Shown here: piece by piece, positions 9,013 to 18,300 of the stretch | Layout of the letters: each line of letters begins with the position of its first letter | Numbering within the stretch: the stretch's first letter is position 1 | DNA from: Streptomyces pseudovenezuelae | GTDB lineage: Bacteria; Actinomycetota; Actinomycetes; Streptomycetales; Streptomycetaceae | DNA length: 64,000 nucleotides | NCBI RefSeq assembly: GCF_001513955.1 | Contig: NZ_KQ948144.1 | Span: 1,359,195-1,423,194, forward strand | Direction of reading: 5' to 3' | The notes under the pieces: model-generated | What the model saw: the letters and a program-made list of their open reading frames with translations, nothing else | Database searches by the model: none | What the model was told of the DNA's origin: nothing | Program-made: the position numbers and the translations under genes

Positions 9013-11476
9013 GCCGCGCGTTGGTGTACCGCGTCGGCTCGGCGCCCGCCGGGTCCTCGGGCCACGGATGCTTCGGGTACCGGCCGCGCAGCTCCGCCCG
9101 CACACCCTGGTAGCCGTCCTTCCAGAAGGAGGCGAGGTCGGCGGTGACCGCGGCGGGGCGCCCGGCGGGGGAGAGGAGATGGACCAGGAGGGGCACGCCG
9201 GCGATCCGGGGCGACTCCTGCAGCCCGAACATCTCCTGCAACTTCACCGCGAGCACCGGCTGTTCGGGGGTGCCGTAGTCGATCCGGACCCTGGACCCGC
9301 TCGGTACGGCGATCCGCTCCGGCGCCAGCTCGTCCAGCCGTGTCGCCTCGCCGCAGACCCAGGGCAGGAGCCTGCGCAGGGCCTGTCCGGCGTCGATGCG
9401 CGCCAGGTCGGCCCGGCGCCGGGCACGGCTCAGCTCGGGCTCCAGCCATTCGTCCACGCGCGCGTGCAGCGCGTCCTCGCCGACGTCGGGCCACGGGTCG
9501 CCCAGGTGGTGGCGCAGGAACGCCAGCCGCTGCCGCAGGACGTCCGCGTCGGGCGTCCACCGCAGCAGCCGCAGCCCATCCTGGCGGAGCCCTTCGAGGA
9601 GGGCCTCGCGTACGAGGACGGGGTCGGCGTCCCGCAGGGGCCGTACCGCGAGCTCGATCGCCCCGAGCCGCTCCACCCGGCGTGCCACGACGTCCCCGTC
9701 GGCCCAGTGCACCTCCTGGCGCTCGGAGTACAGGGACGCGGCCGCCGACCGGGCGGTGTCCTCGTCGATCACGGCGGCGAGCTGCACCCGCGCGTGCCCC
9801 TTTCCGACGGGCCGGTCCGCCACGGCCACGGCGATCCAGGGCGAGCCCCGCAGCGGGGAACCGTCGGAGAGTTCGGCGCGGGTGCCGGAGGCCATGAGAT
9901 AGGAGCCCGAGTCGGCCCTGGCGACCCGCTCGGGGAAGGCGAGCGCGGCGACGAGACCGTCGTTGCCCGCGCCCGGCCCGGCGAACTCCGCCGCGGCGGA
10001 GCGCAGCCGCCGTACCTCCGACCGCCACCGTCCCGCATAGGCGTCACCACCGCGCCGAGCGGTCCGTACGGCGGCCGCCAGGTCGTCGCCGTACTCCCGC
10101 GGCGGCTCCTCCGACAGCAGCGCGACCGCCTCGGCGCCCGCCCCGGAGGTGTCCAGCAGCGCCCGTCCCAGCCGGGGATGCAGGCCCAGGCGGGCCAGCC
10201 GCGTACCCCGGGCGGTCGCCCGGCCGGCCGCGTCCACCGCTCCGACAGCCGTCAGCACCTCCCGCGCGGCGGCCATCGCCCCGCCCGGCGGCGGATCCAG
10301 CAGGGCGAGGCCGGACGCGTCCGGATCGCCCCAGCAGGCCACCTGCAACGCGAACGCCGTCAGGTCGGCCACCTTGATCTCCGGCGACGGGAAACGCGCC
10401 AGGCGGGCATCCTCGGCCTCCGCCCAGCACCGGTACACCGCACCCGGCGCCTCCCGCCCGGCCCGGCCCGCCCGCTGCCGTCCGGCGGCCTGCGAGGCCC
10501 GCACGGTCGCGAGCGCGCTCAGCCCGCGCGCGTGGTCGACGCGCGGCTCCCGCGCGAGCCCCGAGTCGACGACCACCCGCACGCCCGGCACGGTCAGGGA
10601 TGACTCGGCCACGGAGGTCGCGAGCACCACCCGACGCCGTTCACCGCCCGCCAGCACCGCGTCCTGCACGGCCGCCGGCGCCCGCCCGTGCACCTGCAGC
10701 ACCTCGACGTCCCCGAGATCGCCCAACTGACCGGCCACGCGCGCGATCTCGCCCACGCCCGGCAGGAAGCACAGCACGTCCCCCGCCCGCTCGGACAGCG
10801 CCCGCCGTACGACCGACGCGACGTGCGTGAGCTGCGCGGGATCGACCCGCATGCCGTGCGGCGGGCGCACGGGACGCGGCGGCGGCGCCCACACGACCTC
10901 CACCGGATGCGAGACGCCCTGCGCCTCCACCACGGGGGCGTCGCCCAGCAGCTGCGCCCAGCCCTGGGCGTCGGTCGTCGCGGACGCGGCCACCAGGCGC
11001 AGCTCCGGCCGCAGGGTCTGCCGTACGTCCCACAGGAAGGCGGCCGTCGTGTCCGCGTCCAGATGCCGTTCGTGGCACTCGTCGAGCACCACCGCGTCCA
11101 CGCCCGTCAGTTCCTGGTCGCGCTGAAGCCGCTGGAGCAGCACGCCCGTGGTGACGACCTCCACGCGCGTGTGGCGTCCCACCACCCGCTCGCCGCGCAC
11201 GGTGTAGCCGACGCTCGCGCCGACCTGCTCGCCCAGCAGCCACGCCATCCGCCGGGCCGCCGCGCGGGCGGCGATACGGCGGGGCTCGGCGACGACGACC
11301 TTCCGCGCGGGTGCGCCGGAGTCCAGCAGACCCGCGAGCACCAGCGGGACGAGGGTCGTCTTGCCGGTGCCCGGCGGTGCCACGAGGACCGCAGTGCCGT
11401 GCCCCTCCAGGGCGTCGCCCAGCGCGGGCAGGGCGCTGCGTACGGGAAGGGCGTCCAGGGCGTCGTAACGGATCAC
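9002..11476 (-). CDS. hrpB: ATP-dependent helicase HrpB
   Basis: 824 residues. DEAH/RHA-type RNA helicase of the HrpB family: Walker A [9 protein letters not shown] near residue 38, motif II [12 protein letters not shown] near 132, SATTDAQ (motif III), [16 protein letters not shown] and [12 protein letters not shown] (motif VI). The winged-helix, ratchet and HrpB C-terminal regions follow, ending [26 protein letters not shown], the typical HrpB terminus. It is cytoplasmic; HrpB proteins are conserved but their RNA targets in Streptomyces are unknown. Transcribed alone, convergent with DUF3068. Confidence 0.95.
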   Translation of the reverse strand: [824 protein letters not shown]

Positions 11477-11514
11477 GCCCCTAGTGTCGTACGGACGCCC
11501 GAACCCCTGGCGCG

Positions 11515-12348
11515 TCAGTCCCGTTCACACACGAAGATCGCGCTGCCCGGGATCAGGTTGCCGCGCAGCGGGGACCAGCCGCCCCACTCCGAGGTGTTCC
11601 AGACCGGCCACTCCGGCTCCACCAGGTCGACCAGGCGGAAGCCGCCCGCGACCACGTCACGGACCCGGTCGCCGATCGTGCGGTGGTGCTCGACGTAGAC
11701 CGCGCGGCCCTCCTCGTCCTGTTCGACGTAGGGCGTGCGGTCGAAGTAGGAGGCGGAGACGGACAGGCCCTCGGGGCCGGGCTCGTCCGGGAAGGCCCAG
11801 CGAATGGGGTGGGTGACGGAGAAGACGAAGCGGCCGCCCGGGCGCAGGACGCGGCGCACCTCCTTCAGGACCAGTACCGGCTCGGCGACGAACGGCAGCG
11901 CGCCGTACGCCGAGCAGGCCAGGTCGAAGGAGCCGTCCGCGAAGGGCAGCGCGCCCGCGTCGGCGCACACCAGGGGGAAGGACGAACCGATGCGCAGGGC
12001 GTGCTGGAGCTGGCGGTGCGAGATGTCGAGGGCGACCGGGCGGGCGCCCTGCTCGGCCAGCCAGCGCGCGCACTGGGCGGCGCCGGCGCCGATCTCCAGG
12101 ACGTCCTTGCCCTTGAGGTCCTCGGGCGGGCCCAGCAGCTCGGCCTCCACCTCGTCGAGGCCCTCGGGGCCCCACACGAAGCGGTCGTCGCCGAGGAACG
12201 TGCCGTGCTCGATCTGGTACTCGTCCGCGTTGCGGTCCCACCAGCCGCGGTTGGCGCGGGCGCTCTCCGTGACGTCCGCGTCACGGCGGGTGGCCTGCGA
12301 CTCGGCGTCAGGGCCGGAATCCTGCGGGTGTGATGCGGACTCTTGGAT
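11515..12348 (-). CDS. Class I SAM-dependent methyltransferase with non-canonical start
   Basis: Rossmann-type methyltransferase: VLEIGAGAAQCARWLAEQG (SAM-binding motif I), PVALDISHRQL, LVCADAGALPFADGSFDLACS, LKEVRRVLRPGGRFVFSVTHP. The first canonical start in frame is GTG 12177 (VWGPEGLDEV, 220 residues), but the open frame continues upstream with TESARANRGWWDRNADEYQ and GTFLGDDRF, which I recall as the conserved N-terminus of Streptomyces relatives. No ATG, GTG or TTG is available there. Two consecutive ATC codons (12351-12346) sit behind AGGGAG; the second has the better 6-base spacing and gives 277 residues. Substrate unknown. Confidence 0.85.
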   Translation of the reverse strand: MQESASHPQDSGPDAESQATRRDADVTESARANRGWWDRNADEYQIEHGTFLGDDRFVWGPEGLDEVEAELLGPPEDLKGKDVLEIGAGAAQCARWLAEQGARPVALDISHRQLQHALRIGSSFPLVCADAGALPFADGSFDLACSAYGALPFVAEPVLVLKEVRRVLRPGGRFVFSVTHPIRWAFPDEPGPEGLSVSASYFDRTPYVEQDEEGRAVYVEHHRTIGDRVRDVVAGGFRLVDLVEPEWPVWNTSEWGGWSPLRGNLIPGSAIFVCERD

Positions 12349-12360
12349 GATCGGCTCCCT

Positions 12361-12725
12361 CGTATTAGTCTGCGGGCTCTTCCGTCCGACCCGTCGCGAC
12401 GGACGTCACGAATGGGGCTCCGCCGGGCCCGCGTGGCCTCGTGAGACAGGTTTTGTGCCGGGTATGCGGCGATCCGCCCCGGGTGTGCGCCTTCGCGCAT
12501 TGACCCTGTCCGGCTGCCCCCGTATGCTACAAGTTGCGCTGCGGGCCTGCGCTCCTCAGACGTAGCAGGCTGCGCTCGCATCTGTTGTATGTCCCCTCGG
12601 TTGTCGAGGCGCCACCAGTGGTTTTGTGTGGCGCTTCCTTGGCTGTCCGGCTTCTTCAGAGCGAAACAGGCTCCCGGCGTAAGCAGTACCTACGACTCAC
12701 TGTCCGTACCGGAGCCCTTTCCCAC
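12361..12725 (+). other. rpsA upstream region and 5' leader
   Basis: No gene is seen. It contains the rpsA promoter at 12500-12528 and a leader of about 190 bases. Within the leader GCGCCAC (12609-12615) pairs with GTGGCGC (12628-12634), followed by TTCCTT; this hairpin could act in S1 autoregulation or attenuation. The stretch between the methyltransferase start and 12500 shows nothing recognisable. Confidence 0.7.
12500..12528 (+). promoter_or_regulatory. HrdB-type promoter of rpsA
   Basis: TTGACC at 12500-12505 and TATGCT at 12523-12528 are separated by exactly 17 bases, a close match to the principal sigma factor consensus. Transcription would start near 12535, giving a leader of about 190 bases before rpsA. 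Confidence 0.75.
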
Positions 12726-14234
12726 ATGACGAGCAGCACCGAGACCACCTCTACCACTCCGCAGGTAGCGGTCAACGACATCGGTAACGAGGAAGCCTTC
12801 CTCGCCGCGATCGACGAGACGATCAAGTACTTCAACGACGGCGACATCGTCGACGGCGTCATCGTGAAGGTCGACCGGGACGAGGTCCTGCTCGACATCG
12901 GTTACAAGACCGAAGGCGTTATCCCGAGCCGCGAGCTCTCCATCAAGCACGACGTCGACCCCAACGAGGTCGTCGCCGTGGGCGATGAGATCGAGGCCCT
13001 TGTTCTCCAGAAGGAGGACAAGGAAGGCCGCCTGATCCTCTCGAAGAAGCGCGCCCAGTACGAGCGTGCCTGGGGCACCATCGAGAAGATCAAGGAAGAA
13101 GACGGCATCGTCACCGGTACCGTCATCGAGGTCGTCAAGGGTGGTCTCATCCTCGACATCGGCCTCCGTGGCTTCCTGCCGGCCTCCCTCGTCGAGATGC
13201 GCCGCGTTCGCGACCTCCAGCCTTACGTGGGCAAGGAGCTCGAGGCCAAGATCATCGAGCTGGACAAGAACCGCAACAACGTGGTCCTGTCCCGCCGTGC
13301 CTGGCTCGAGCAGACCCAGTCCGAGGTTCGCCAGACGTTCCTCACGACCCTCCAGAAGGGTCAGGTCCGCTCCGGTGTGGTCTCCTCGATCGTCAACTTC
13401 GGTGCCTTCGTGGACCTGGGTGGCGTCGACGGTCTGGTCCACGTCTCCGAGCTCTCCTGGAAGCACATCGACCACCCCTCCGAGGTTGTCGAGGTCGGCC
13501 AGGAAGTCACCGTCGAGGTCCTCGACGTCGACATGGACCGCGAGCGTGTCTCCCTGTCGCTGAAGGCGACCCAGGAAGACCCGTGGCAGCAGTTCGCCCG
13601 CACCCACCAGATCGGCCAGGTCGTGCCCGGCAAGGTCACGAAGCTGGTTCCGTTCGGTGCGTTCGTCCGCGTGGACGAGGGCATCGAGGGTCTGGTCCAC
13701 ATCTCCGAGCTGGCCGAGCGCCACGTGGAGATCCCGGAGCAGGTCGTCCAGGTCAACGACGAGATCTTCGTCAAGGTCATCGACATCGACCTCGAGCGCC
13801 GTCGCATCAGCCTCTCGCTGAAGCAGGCCAACGAGGCCTTCGGTTCGGACCCGGCCTCGGTCGAGTTCGACCCGACCCTGTACGGCATGGCCGCGTCGTA
13901 CGACGACCAGGGCAACTACATCTACCCCGAGGGCTTCGACCCCGAGACCAACGACTGGCTCGAGGGCTTCGAATCCCAGCGTGAGGTGTGGGAGAACCAG
14001 TACGCCGAGGCGCAGACCCGCTTCGAGCAGCACCAGCAGCAGGTCATCAAGTCCCGTGAGGCCGACGCGGCTGCCGCCGCCGAGGGCGGGGACGCTGCGG
14101 GCGCCGCTCCGGCCGCGGGTGGCGGCGGCGGTGGCGGTTCGTACTCCTCCGAGGGTGCGGACACCTCCGGCGCGCTGGCTTCGGACGAGGCGCTCGCCGC
14201 GCTGCGCGAGAAGCTGGCCGGTGGCCAGAGCTGA
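12726..14234 (+). CDS. rpsA: 30S ribosomal protein S1
   Basis: 502 residues from ATG 12726. Four S1 RNA-binding domains at roughly 39-108, 126-190, 211-280 and 296-366, each with the OB-fold pattern (GVIVKVDRDEVLLDIG; GTVIEVVKGGLILDIG; GVVSSIVNFGAFVDLGG; GKVTKLVPFGAFVRVDEG). The actinobacterial protein has four domains rather than the six of E. coli. A flexible tail contains AAAAAEGGDAAG and a run of seven glycines. It delivers mRNA to the ribosome. Codon use is visibly biased to the highly expressed set. Strong promoter upstream, terminator 33 bases after the stop. Confidence 0.98.
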   Translation: MTSSTETTSTTPQVAVNDIGNEEAFLAAIDETIKYFNDGDIVDGVIVKVDRDEVLLDIGYKTEGVIPSRELSIKHDVDPNEVVAVGDEIEALVLQKEDKEGRLILSKKRAQYERAWGTIEKIKEEDGIVTGTVIEVVKGGLILDIGLRGFLPASLVEMRRVRDLQPYVGKELEAKIIELDKNRNNVVLSRRAWLEQTQSEVRQTFLTTLQKGQVRSGVVSSIVNFGAFVDLGGVDGLVHVSELSWKHIDHPSEVVEVGQEVTVEVLDVDMDRERVSLSLKATQEDPWQQFARTHQIGQVVPGKVTKLVPFGAFVRVDEGIEGLVHISELAERHVEIPEQVVQVNDEIFVKVIDIDLERRRISLSLKQANEAFGSDPASVEFDPTLYGMAASYDDQGNYIYPEGFDPETNDWLEGFESQREVWENQYAEAQTRFEQHQQQVIKSREADAAAAAEGGDAAGAAPAAGGGGGGGSYSSEGADTSGALASDEALAALREKLAGGQS

Positions 14235-14266
14235 ACGCTTGCCGCTGAGGTTTAGCCGGTAACTGT

Positions 14267-14294
14267 GGGGCCGTACCTTTCGAGGTGCGGCCCC
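14267..14294 (+). terminator. rpsA terminator
   Basis: A 12-base-pair stem with one G-U pair, GGGGCCGTACCT (14267-14278) with AGGTGCGGCCCC (14283-14294), closed by the stable tetraloop TTCG. No strong U tract. Confidence 0.88.
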
Positions 14295-14343
14295 TCAGTG
14301 TTGTCCGGGTCGGTTTTCGGCTGTGGGCCCGGTGGGGCTTCCC

Positions 14344-14363
14344 GCGCAGTTCCCCGCGCCCCT
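14344..14363 (+). repeat. Dispersed 20-bp intergenic repeat, copy 3
   Basis: Exact copy of GCGCAGTTCCCCGCGCCCCT found at 4160-4179. Here it is followed by TTACGGGGCGCG, so GCGCCCC and GGGGCGC can form a small hairpin. Confidence 0.8.
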
Positions 14364-14492
14364 TACGGGGCGCGTTGCGCTCACCCCCTGTCATGAAAAG
14401 GCCGCAACAGATGGCCTGATCAAGCGCTCGGGTGGGAATGCCGCTGTTCCAGGGCGTGTTGTGCAGTATGAACACGAGGAGGAGCGGTCACT

Positions 14493-15431
14493 GTGCTTGA
14501 TCCGCAGGGTTTGTACGCATGGGAGCCCAAGGGCCTCGCCGTCGTCGACATGGCGCTCGCGCAGGAGTCGGCCGGCCTGGTCATGCTCTACCACTTCGAC
14601 GGATACATCGACGCGGGCGAGACCGGCGACCAGATCGTCGAGCGACTGCTCGACACGCTGCCCCACCAGGTCGTGGCCCGTTTCGACCACGACCGGCTGG
14701 TGGACTACCGCGCCCGCCGTCCGCTGCTCACCTTCAAGCGCGACCGCTGGACGGAGTACGAGGAGCCCACGATCGACGTGCGGCTCGTCCAGGACGCCAC
14801 CGGAGCGCCCTTCCTGCTGCTGTCCGGCCCGGAGCCGGACGTGGAGTGGGAGCGCTTCGCCGCGGCCGTCCAGCAGATCGTGGAGCGGCTCGGCGTCCGG
14901 CTGTCCGTGAACTTCCACGGCATCCCCATGGGGGTTCCGCACACCCGTCCCGTGGGCCTCACCCCGCACGGCAACCGTCACGACCTCGTCCCCGGCCACC
15001 GCAGCCCCTTCGAGGAGGCCCAGGTGCCGGGCAGCGCCGAGGCCCTGGTCGAGTACCGGCTCATGGAGGCCGGCCACGACGTCCTGGGCGTCGCCGCACA
15101 CGTCCCGCACTACATCGCGCGCTCGCCCTACCCGGACGCCGCCCTGACCGCCCTGGAGGCCATCACGGCCGCCACCGGCATGGTCCTGCCCGGCATCGCC
15201 CACGCCCTGCGCACCGACGCCCACCGCACCCAGACCGAGATCGACCGCCAGATCCAGGAGGGCGACGAGGACCTCGTGGCCCTGGTCCAGGGTCTTGAGC
15301 ACCAGTACGACGCGGCGGCCGGCGCGGAGACCAGGGGCAACATGCTCGCCGAGCCCGTGGACATTCCGTCGGCCGACGAGATCGGGATGGAGTTCGAGCG
15401 CTTCCTGGCCGAGAGGGAAGGCGACAACTGA
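14493..15431 (+). CDS. PAC2 family protein
   Basis: 312 residues, GTG 14493 after AGGAGGAG. The N-terminal half has the PAC2 (proteasome assembly chaperone-like) pattern: [96 protein letters not shown]. Members in actinobacteria are soluble proteins, one of which interacts with the proteasome in mycobacteria, but no reaction is established. The charged C-terminus ends [12 protein letters not shown]. coaE starts 28 bases downstream, so the two are probably cotranscribed. Confidence 0.92.
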   Translation: MLDPQGLYAWEPKGLAVVDMALAQESAGLVMLYHFDGYIDAGETGDQIVERLLDTLPHQVVARFDHDRLVDYRARRPLLTFKRDRWTEYEEPTIDVRLVQDATGAPFLLLSGPEPDVEWERFAAAVQQIVERLGVRLSVNFHGIPMGVPHTRPVGLTPHGNRHDLVPGHRSPFEEAQVPGSAEALVEYRLMEAGHDVLGVAAHVPHYIARSPYPDAALTALEAITAATGMVLPGIAHALRTDAHRTQTEIDRQIQEGDEDLVALVQGLEHQYDAAAGAETRGNMLAEPVDIPSADEIGMEFERFLAEREGDN

Positions 15432-15459
15432 CGCGTGCCGAGCGTCTAGGCTTCCGGTC

Positions 15460-16077
15460 ATGCTGAAGGTGGGCCTGACCGGCGGTATCGGCGCCGGCAA
15501 GAGTGAGGTGTCGAAGCTCCTCGTGGAGCACGGTGCCGTCCTGATCGACGCGGACCGCATCGCACGCGAGGTCGTCGCGCCGGGCACGCCCGGACTCGCC
15601 GCGGTCGTGGATGCCTTCGGTGAGGACGTACTCGCCGAGGACGGCAGCCTCGACCGCCCCAGGCTGGGCTCCGTCGTCTTCGCCGACCCGGAGCGGCTCG
15701 CCGTACTGAACTCGATCGTGCATCCCCTGGTGGGCGCCCGCTCCCAGGAACTCGAATCAGCCGCCGCCGAGGACGCCGTCGTCGTCCACGACGTCCCGCT
15801 CCTCACGGAGAACGGCCTCGCCCCGCTCTACGACCTCGTGATCGTCGTCGACGTCGGCCCCCAGACCCAGCTCGACCGGCTCGTCGGGCTGCGCGGCATG
15901 ACCGAGCAGGACGCACGCGCACGCATGGCCGCCCAGGCGACGCGCGAGAAGCGCCTGGAGATCGCGGACATCGTGATCGACAACGACGTACCCCTGGATG
16001 AGCTGCGCCGACGCGTGCGGGACGTATGGGGCGATCTCCTGCGGCGGGCCCGCGCGTCCCGGGCGTCCCAGGAATAG
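15460..16077 (+). CDS. coaE: Dephospho-CoA kinase
   Basis: 205 residues from ATG 15460. Last step of coenzyme A synthesis, phosphorylating dephospho-CoA with ATP in the cytoplasm. P-loop [13 protein letters not shown] at residues 5-17, then [57 protein letters not shown] and [22 protein letters not shown], all family signatures. In many actinobacteria a GrpB-like domain is fused at the C-terminus; here the protein is the short form. It follows the PAC2 gene by 28 bases and precedes a TPR gene by 50 bases. Confidence 0.97.
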   Translation: MLKVGLTGGIGAGKSEVSKLLVEHGAVLIDADRIAREVVAPGTPGLAAVVDAFGEDVLAEDGSLDRPRLGSVVFADPERLAVLNSIVHPLVGARSQELESAAAEDAVVVHDVPLLTENGLAPLYDLVIVVDVGPQTQLDRLVGLRGMTEQDARARMAAQATREKRLEIADIVIDNDVPLDELRRRVRDVWGDLLRRARASRASQE

Positions 16078-16127
16078 CGCCCCCCGGTCCGGGCGTTGAA
16101 CCCTTCCAGTGAGGGAAGGACTGAGCC

Positions 16128-16508
16128 GTGCCCGAGATCAGCGGATCGACCGGACGTACTCCGGAGACGCATGTCATCGACTACCGCGCAGCCGAGCAGT
16201 TGCTCTCCGCGCGGGACCCGCGGGGCGCGGTGAAGCTGCTCGACTCCGTCATCGCCGCCCACCCGGAGAACACCGCGGCCCGGCTGCTGCGCGCGCGGGC
16301 GTTCTTCGCCGCCGCGCAACTGCGGCCCGCCGAGCTGGAGTTCACCATCGTCCTGGAGCGTGAGCCGGACAACGCCTTCGCCCACTTCGCGCTCGCCCGC
16401 ACCTACGAGCGCCAGGGACGGCCCGACCAGGCCAGGCGGCACTTCCGGCTGGCGGCAGCGCTGGATCCCAATCCGGAGTTCCTGAAGGCCGCGCGCTTCG
16501 ACTCCTGA
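16128..16508 (+). CDS. Tetratricopeptide repeat protein (126 aa)
   Basis: GTG 16128 preceded by GAGGGAAGGA. Residues about 20-120 form three TPR-like helix pairs: AEQLLSARDPRGAVKLLDSVIAAHP, AARLLRARAFFAAAQLRPAELEFTIVLEREP, AFAHFALARTYERQGRPDQARRHFRLAAALDP. A protein-interaction scaffold with no catalytic part. It directly follows coaE and may be cotranscribed. Partner unknown. Confidence 0.9.
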   Translation: MPEISGSTGRTPETHVIDYRAAEQLLSARDPRGAVKLLDSVIAAHPENTAARLLRARAFFAAAQLRPAELEFTIVLEREPDNAFAHFALARTYERQGRPDQARRHFRLAAALDPNPEFLKAARFDS

Positions 16509-16521
16509 GCGGGCCGGCCCG

Positions 16522-16788
16522 CTACCGGGGCCGGCTCTCCGGTGGCCGGTACGGCGGGATGTCGGGGCCCGGCTGGTAGTGCGGTCCCTGCCGGATGTGC
16601 CGGAGGATCACCGTCGTGTCGACGGTGATCACCAGCCAGAGCACCCCGCAGGCGATCGCCCACCCGGGGCGGCCCGCCAGCGCGAACGCGGCCGTGCCGA
16701 AGACCGCCCAGACCAGCCCCCACACGCTCAGCCAGAACCGTGCCCGCAGCGCACTGCGCGCTGTCGTGGGCTCACTGCCTGTACGCAT
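16522..16788 (-). CDS. DUF6343 family small membrane protein
   Basis: 88 residues from ATG 16788 (MRTGSEPTTARSAL); GTG codons up to 16800 are alternative starts because AGGAGG lies close to them. Two membrane helices (WLSVWGLVWAVFGTAAFAL and WAIACGVLWLVITVDTTVIL) are followed by RHIRQGPHYQPGPDIPPY, the conserved Streptomyces tail of this family. Function unknown. It converges with the TPR gene and diverges from the acyltransferase gene. Confidence 0.85.
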   Translation of the reverse strand: MRTGSEPTTARSALRARFWLSVWGLVWAVFGTAAFALAGRPGWAIACGVLWLVITVDTTVILRHIRQGPHYQPGPDIPPYRPPESRPR

Positions 16789-16864
16789 CGGGATCACCAC
16801 CCCTCCTCTGCAACGTACTCTTCGGAACGGATGCTGACCAAAGGGCCGATGAGGGGGTCACCGC

Positions 16865-17761
16865 GTGCTTCCGGATGCCGACGAACTGGCCGAGGTGCTG
16901 GTGGAACTGGCCGTACCGCACGAGGACGTCAACGAACTCGTGCGGATGGGCCGACGGGTCATGGACGACCCGGAGCTGCGGCGGTTCCTGGAACACTCCG
17001 TCGACGAACTCGTCCGGGACATGGGCAGGGCCGACGATCCGGTCGTCCTGCCCGAGCTCGACTGGCCCGCCGGAGCCCTCCAGCGCTGCTTCCCCGTCTA
17101 CGTGTTCGTGGCGGCGCTGCCCCACACGCGCGCGTACCACCGCGAGCGCGGCATCCCGGCCGAGGTGTCCCGGCGCACCCTCGCCGACCTCGGCCGGAAC
17201 ATGGCCGTGCACCGCAGACGGTACGACAGGGCCGGCGTGCAGTCACCGCGCTGGCTGACCCGCCACTCGCGGGGCGAGCTGTACCAGCTGGGGCGACTCC
17301 AGTTCGAGCGCACGCGGTACGGGCCGTGGAACAGCCGCACGCTCGCGGCGGCCGGACTGGACCTCGCTCCCGGTACGCCCTGTCTGAGCCTGCACATCCC
17401 CGACTTCCTCGGCCCGCTGTCACCGGAGGCCTGCGATCGCTCGCTGGCCCTGGCCGCCGAGTTCTTCGCCCGGCACTTCCCGGAGGAGCCGTATCGCGCC
17501 GCGCTGTGTCATTCCTGGCTGCTCGACCCGCAGTTGAAGGAGTACCTGCCCGCGGACTCCAACATCGTCCGGTTCCAGGAGCGCTTCCGGACGGCCCCCG
17601 AGGACAAGCCGGAGGACACCGAGCCGGTGCAGTTCGTGTTCGGGGACCCGGAGTTGTCGGTGGAGAGCCTGCCACGGAGGACGGCGCTTGAGCGGGCCGT
17701 GGGCGACCATCTGAGGGCCGGCGGGCACTGGTACATCGGGCACGGCTGGTTTCCCCTCTAG
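16865..17761 (+). CDS. Acyltransferase domain protein (NAT_N/GNAT_C type)
   Basis: 298 residues from GTG 16865 behind GAGGGGG. The N-terminal half is helical (DADELAEVLVELAVPHEDVNELVRMGRRV), matching the NAT_N-type domain; the C-terminal half has GNAT-like segments: LYQLGRLQFERTRYG, GTPCLSLHIPDFLGPLSPEACDRSLALAAEFFARHFPEEPYRAALCHSWLLDPQLKEYL. It is annotated in Streptomyces as an acyltransferase domain protein; substrate not known. Stand-alone transcription. Confidence 0.85.
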   Translation: MLPDADELAEVLVELAVPHEDVNELVRMGRRVMDDPELRRFLEHSVDELVRDMGRADDPVVLPELDWPAGALQRCFPVYVFVAALPHTRAYHRERGIPAEVSRRTLADLGRNMAVHRRRYDRAGVQSPRWLTRHSRGELYQLGRLQFERTRYGPWNSRTLAAAGLDLAPGTPCLSLHIPDFLGPLSPEACDRSLALAAEFFARHFPEEPYRAALCHSWLLDPQLKEYLPADSNIVRFQERFRTAPEDKPEDTEPVQFVFGDPELSVESLPRRTALERAVGDHLRAGGHWYIGHGWFPL

Positions 17762-17838
17762 CCCGGCGATGAGTTCGGGCCGGGGCCGGGGTCTACCCCT
17801 GCGACAGCACCACGGACCGCTTCCCCCAGGAGACCCCG

Positions 17839-18300
17839 ATGTCCGAGACCACCGTCCCCGTCACCCGCACCGCCGCCTCCACCGCCCCCGTCATCGCCGA
17901 GTCCCCGACCCCGCGAGGCCGCCGGGCCCGGATCGCGCTGCGCACCCTGCAGGTCGTGCTCGCCCTCTTCTACGTCGTCGCCAGCGCGCTCCCCAAGCTG
18001 ATCGCGCACCCCTCGGCCGCCGAGGGCTTCGACCGGATGGGCTGGGGCAGCGCCGGGATGTACACCATCGGGGTGCTCGAACTGGCCGGTGGGATCGCCC
18101 TGTTGATCCCGGTGCTGCAGTCGGTGGCGGCCGTGGCGCTGAGCGGGCTGATGGTCGGCGCGTTCGTCGTGCAGCTCACCTACTTCGACGGGGAGAACGC
18201 GGCGACTCCGCTCATCCTGATCGTCCCGCTCGCCCTGATCGCCTGGGCCCGGCGGCGGCACAATGCCGACCTGCTGCGGCTGGTGCGACGACGGGCATGA
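17839..18300 (+). CDS. DoxX family membrane protein
   Basis: 153 residues, ATG 17839 after CAGGAG. After about 30 polar residues come four hydrophobic helices: TLQVVLALFYVVASALPKLI, MYTIGVLELAGGIALLIPVL, AVALSGLMVGAFVVQL and LILIVPLALIAWARRR, with the DoxX features LPKLIAHPSAAEGFDRMGWG and ELAGGIALL. DoxX proteins are small integral membrane proteins linked in some bacteria to redox or thiol stress. No partner gene is adjacent. Confidence 0.9.
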   Translation: MSETTVPVTRTAASTAPVIAESPTPRGRRARIALRTLQVVLALFYVVASALPKLIAHPSAAEGFDRMGWGSAGMYTIGVLELAGGIALLIPVLQSVAAVALSGLMVGAFVVQLTYFDGENAATPLILIVPLALIAWARRRHNADLLRLVRRRA

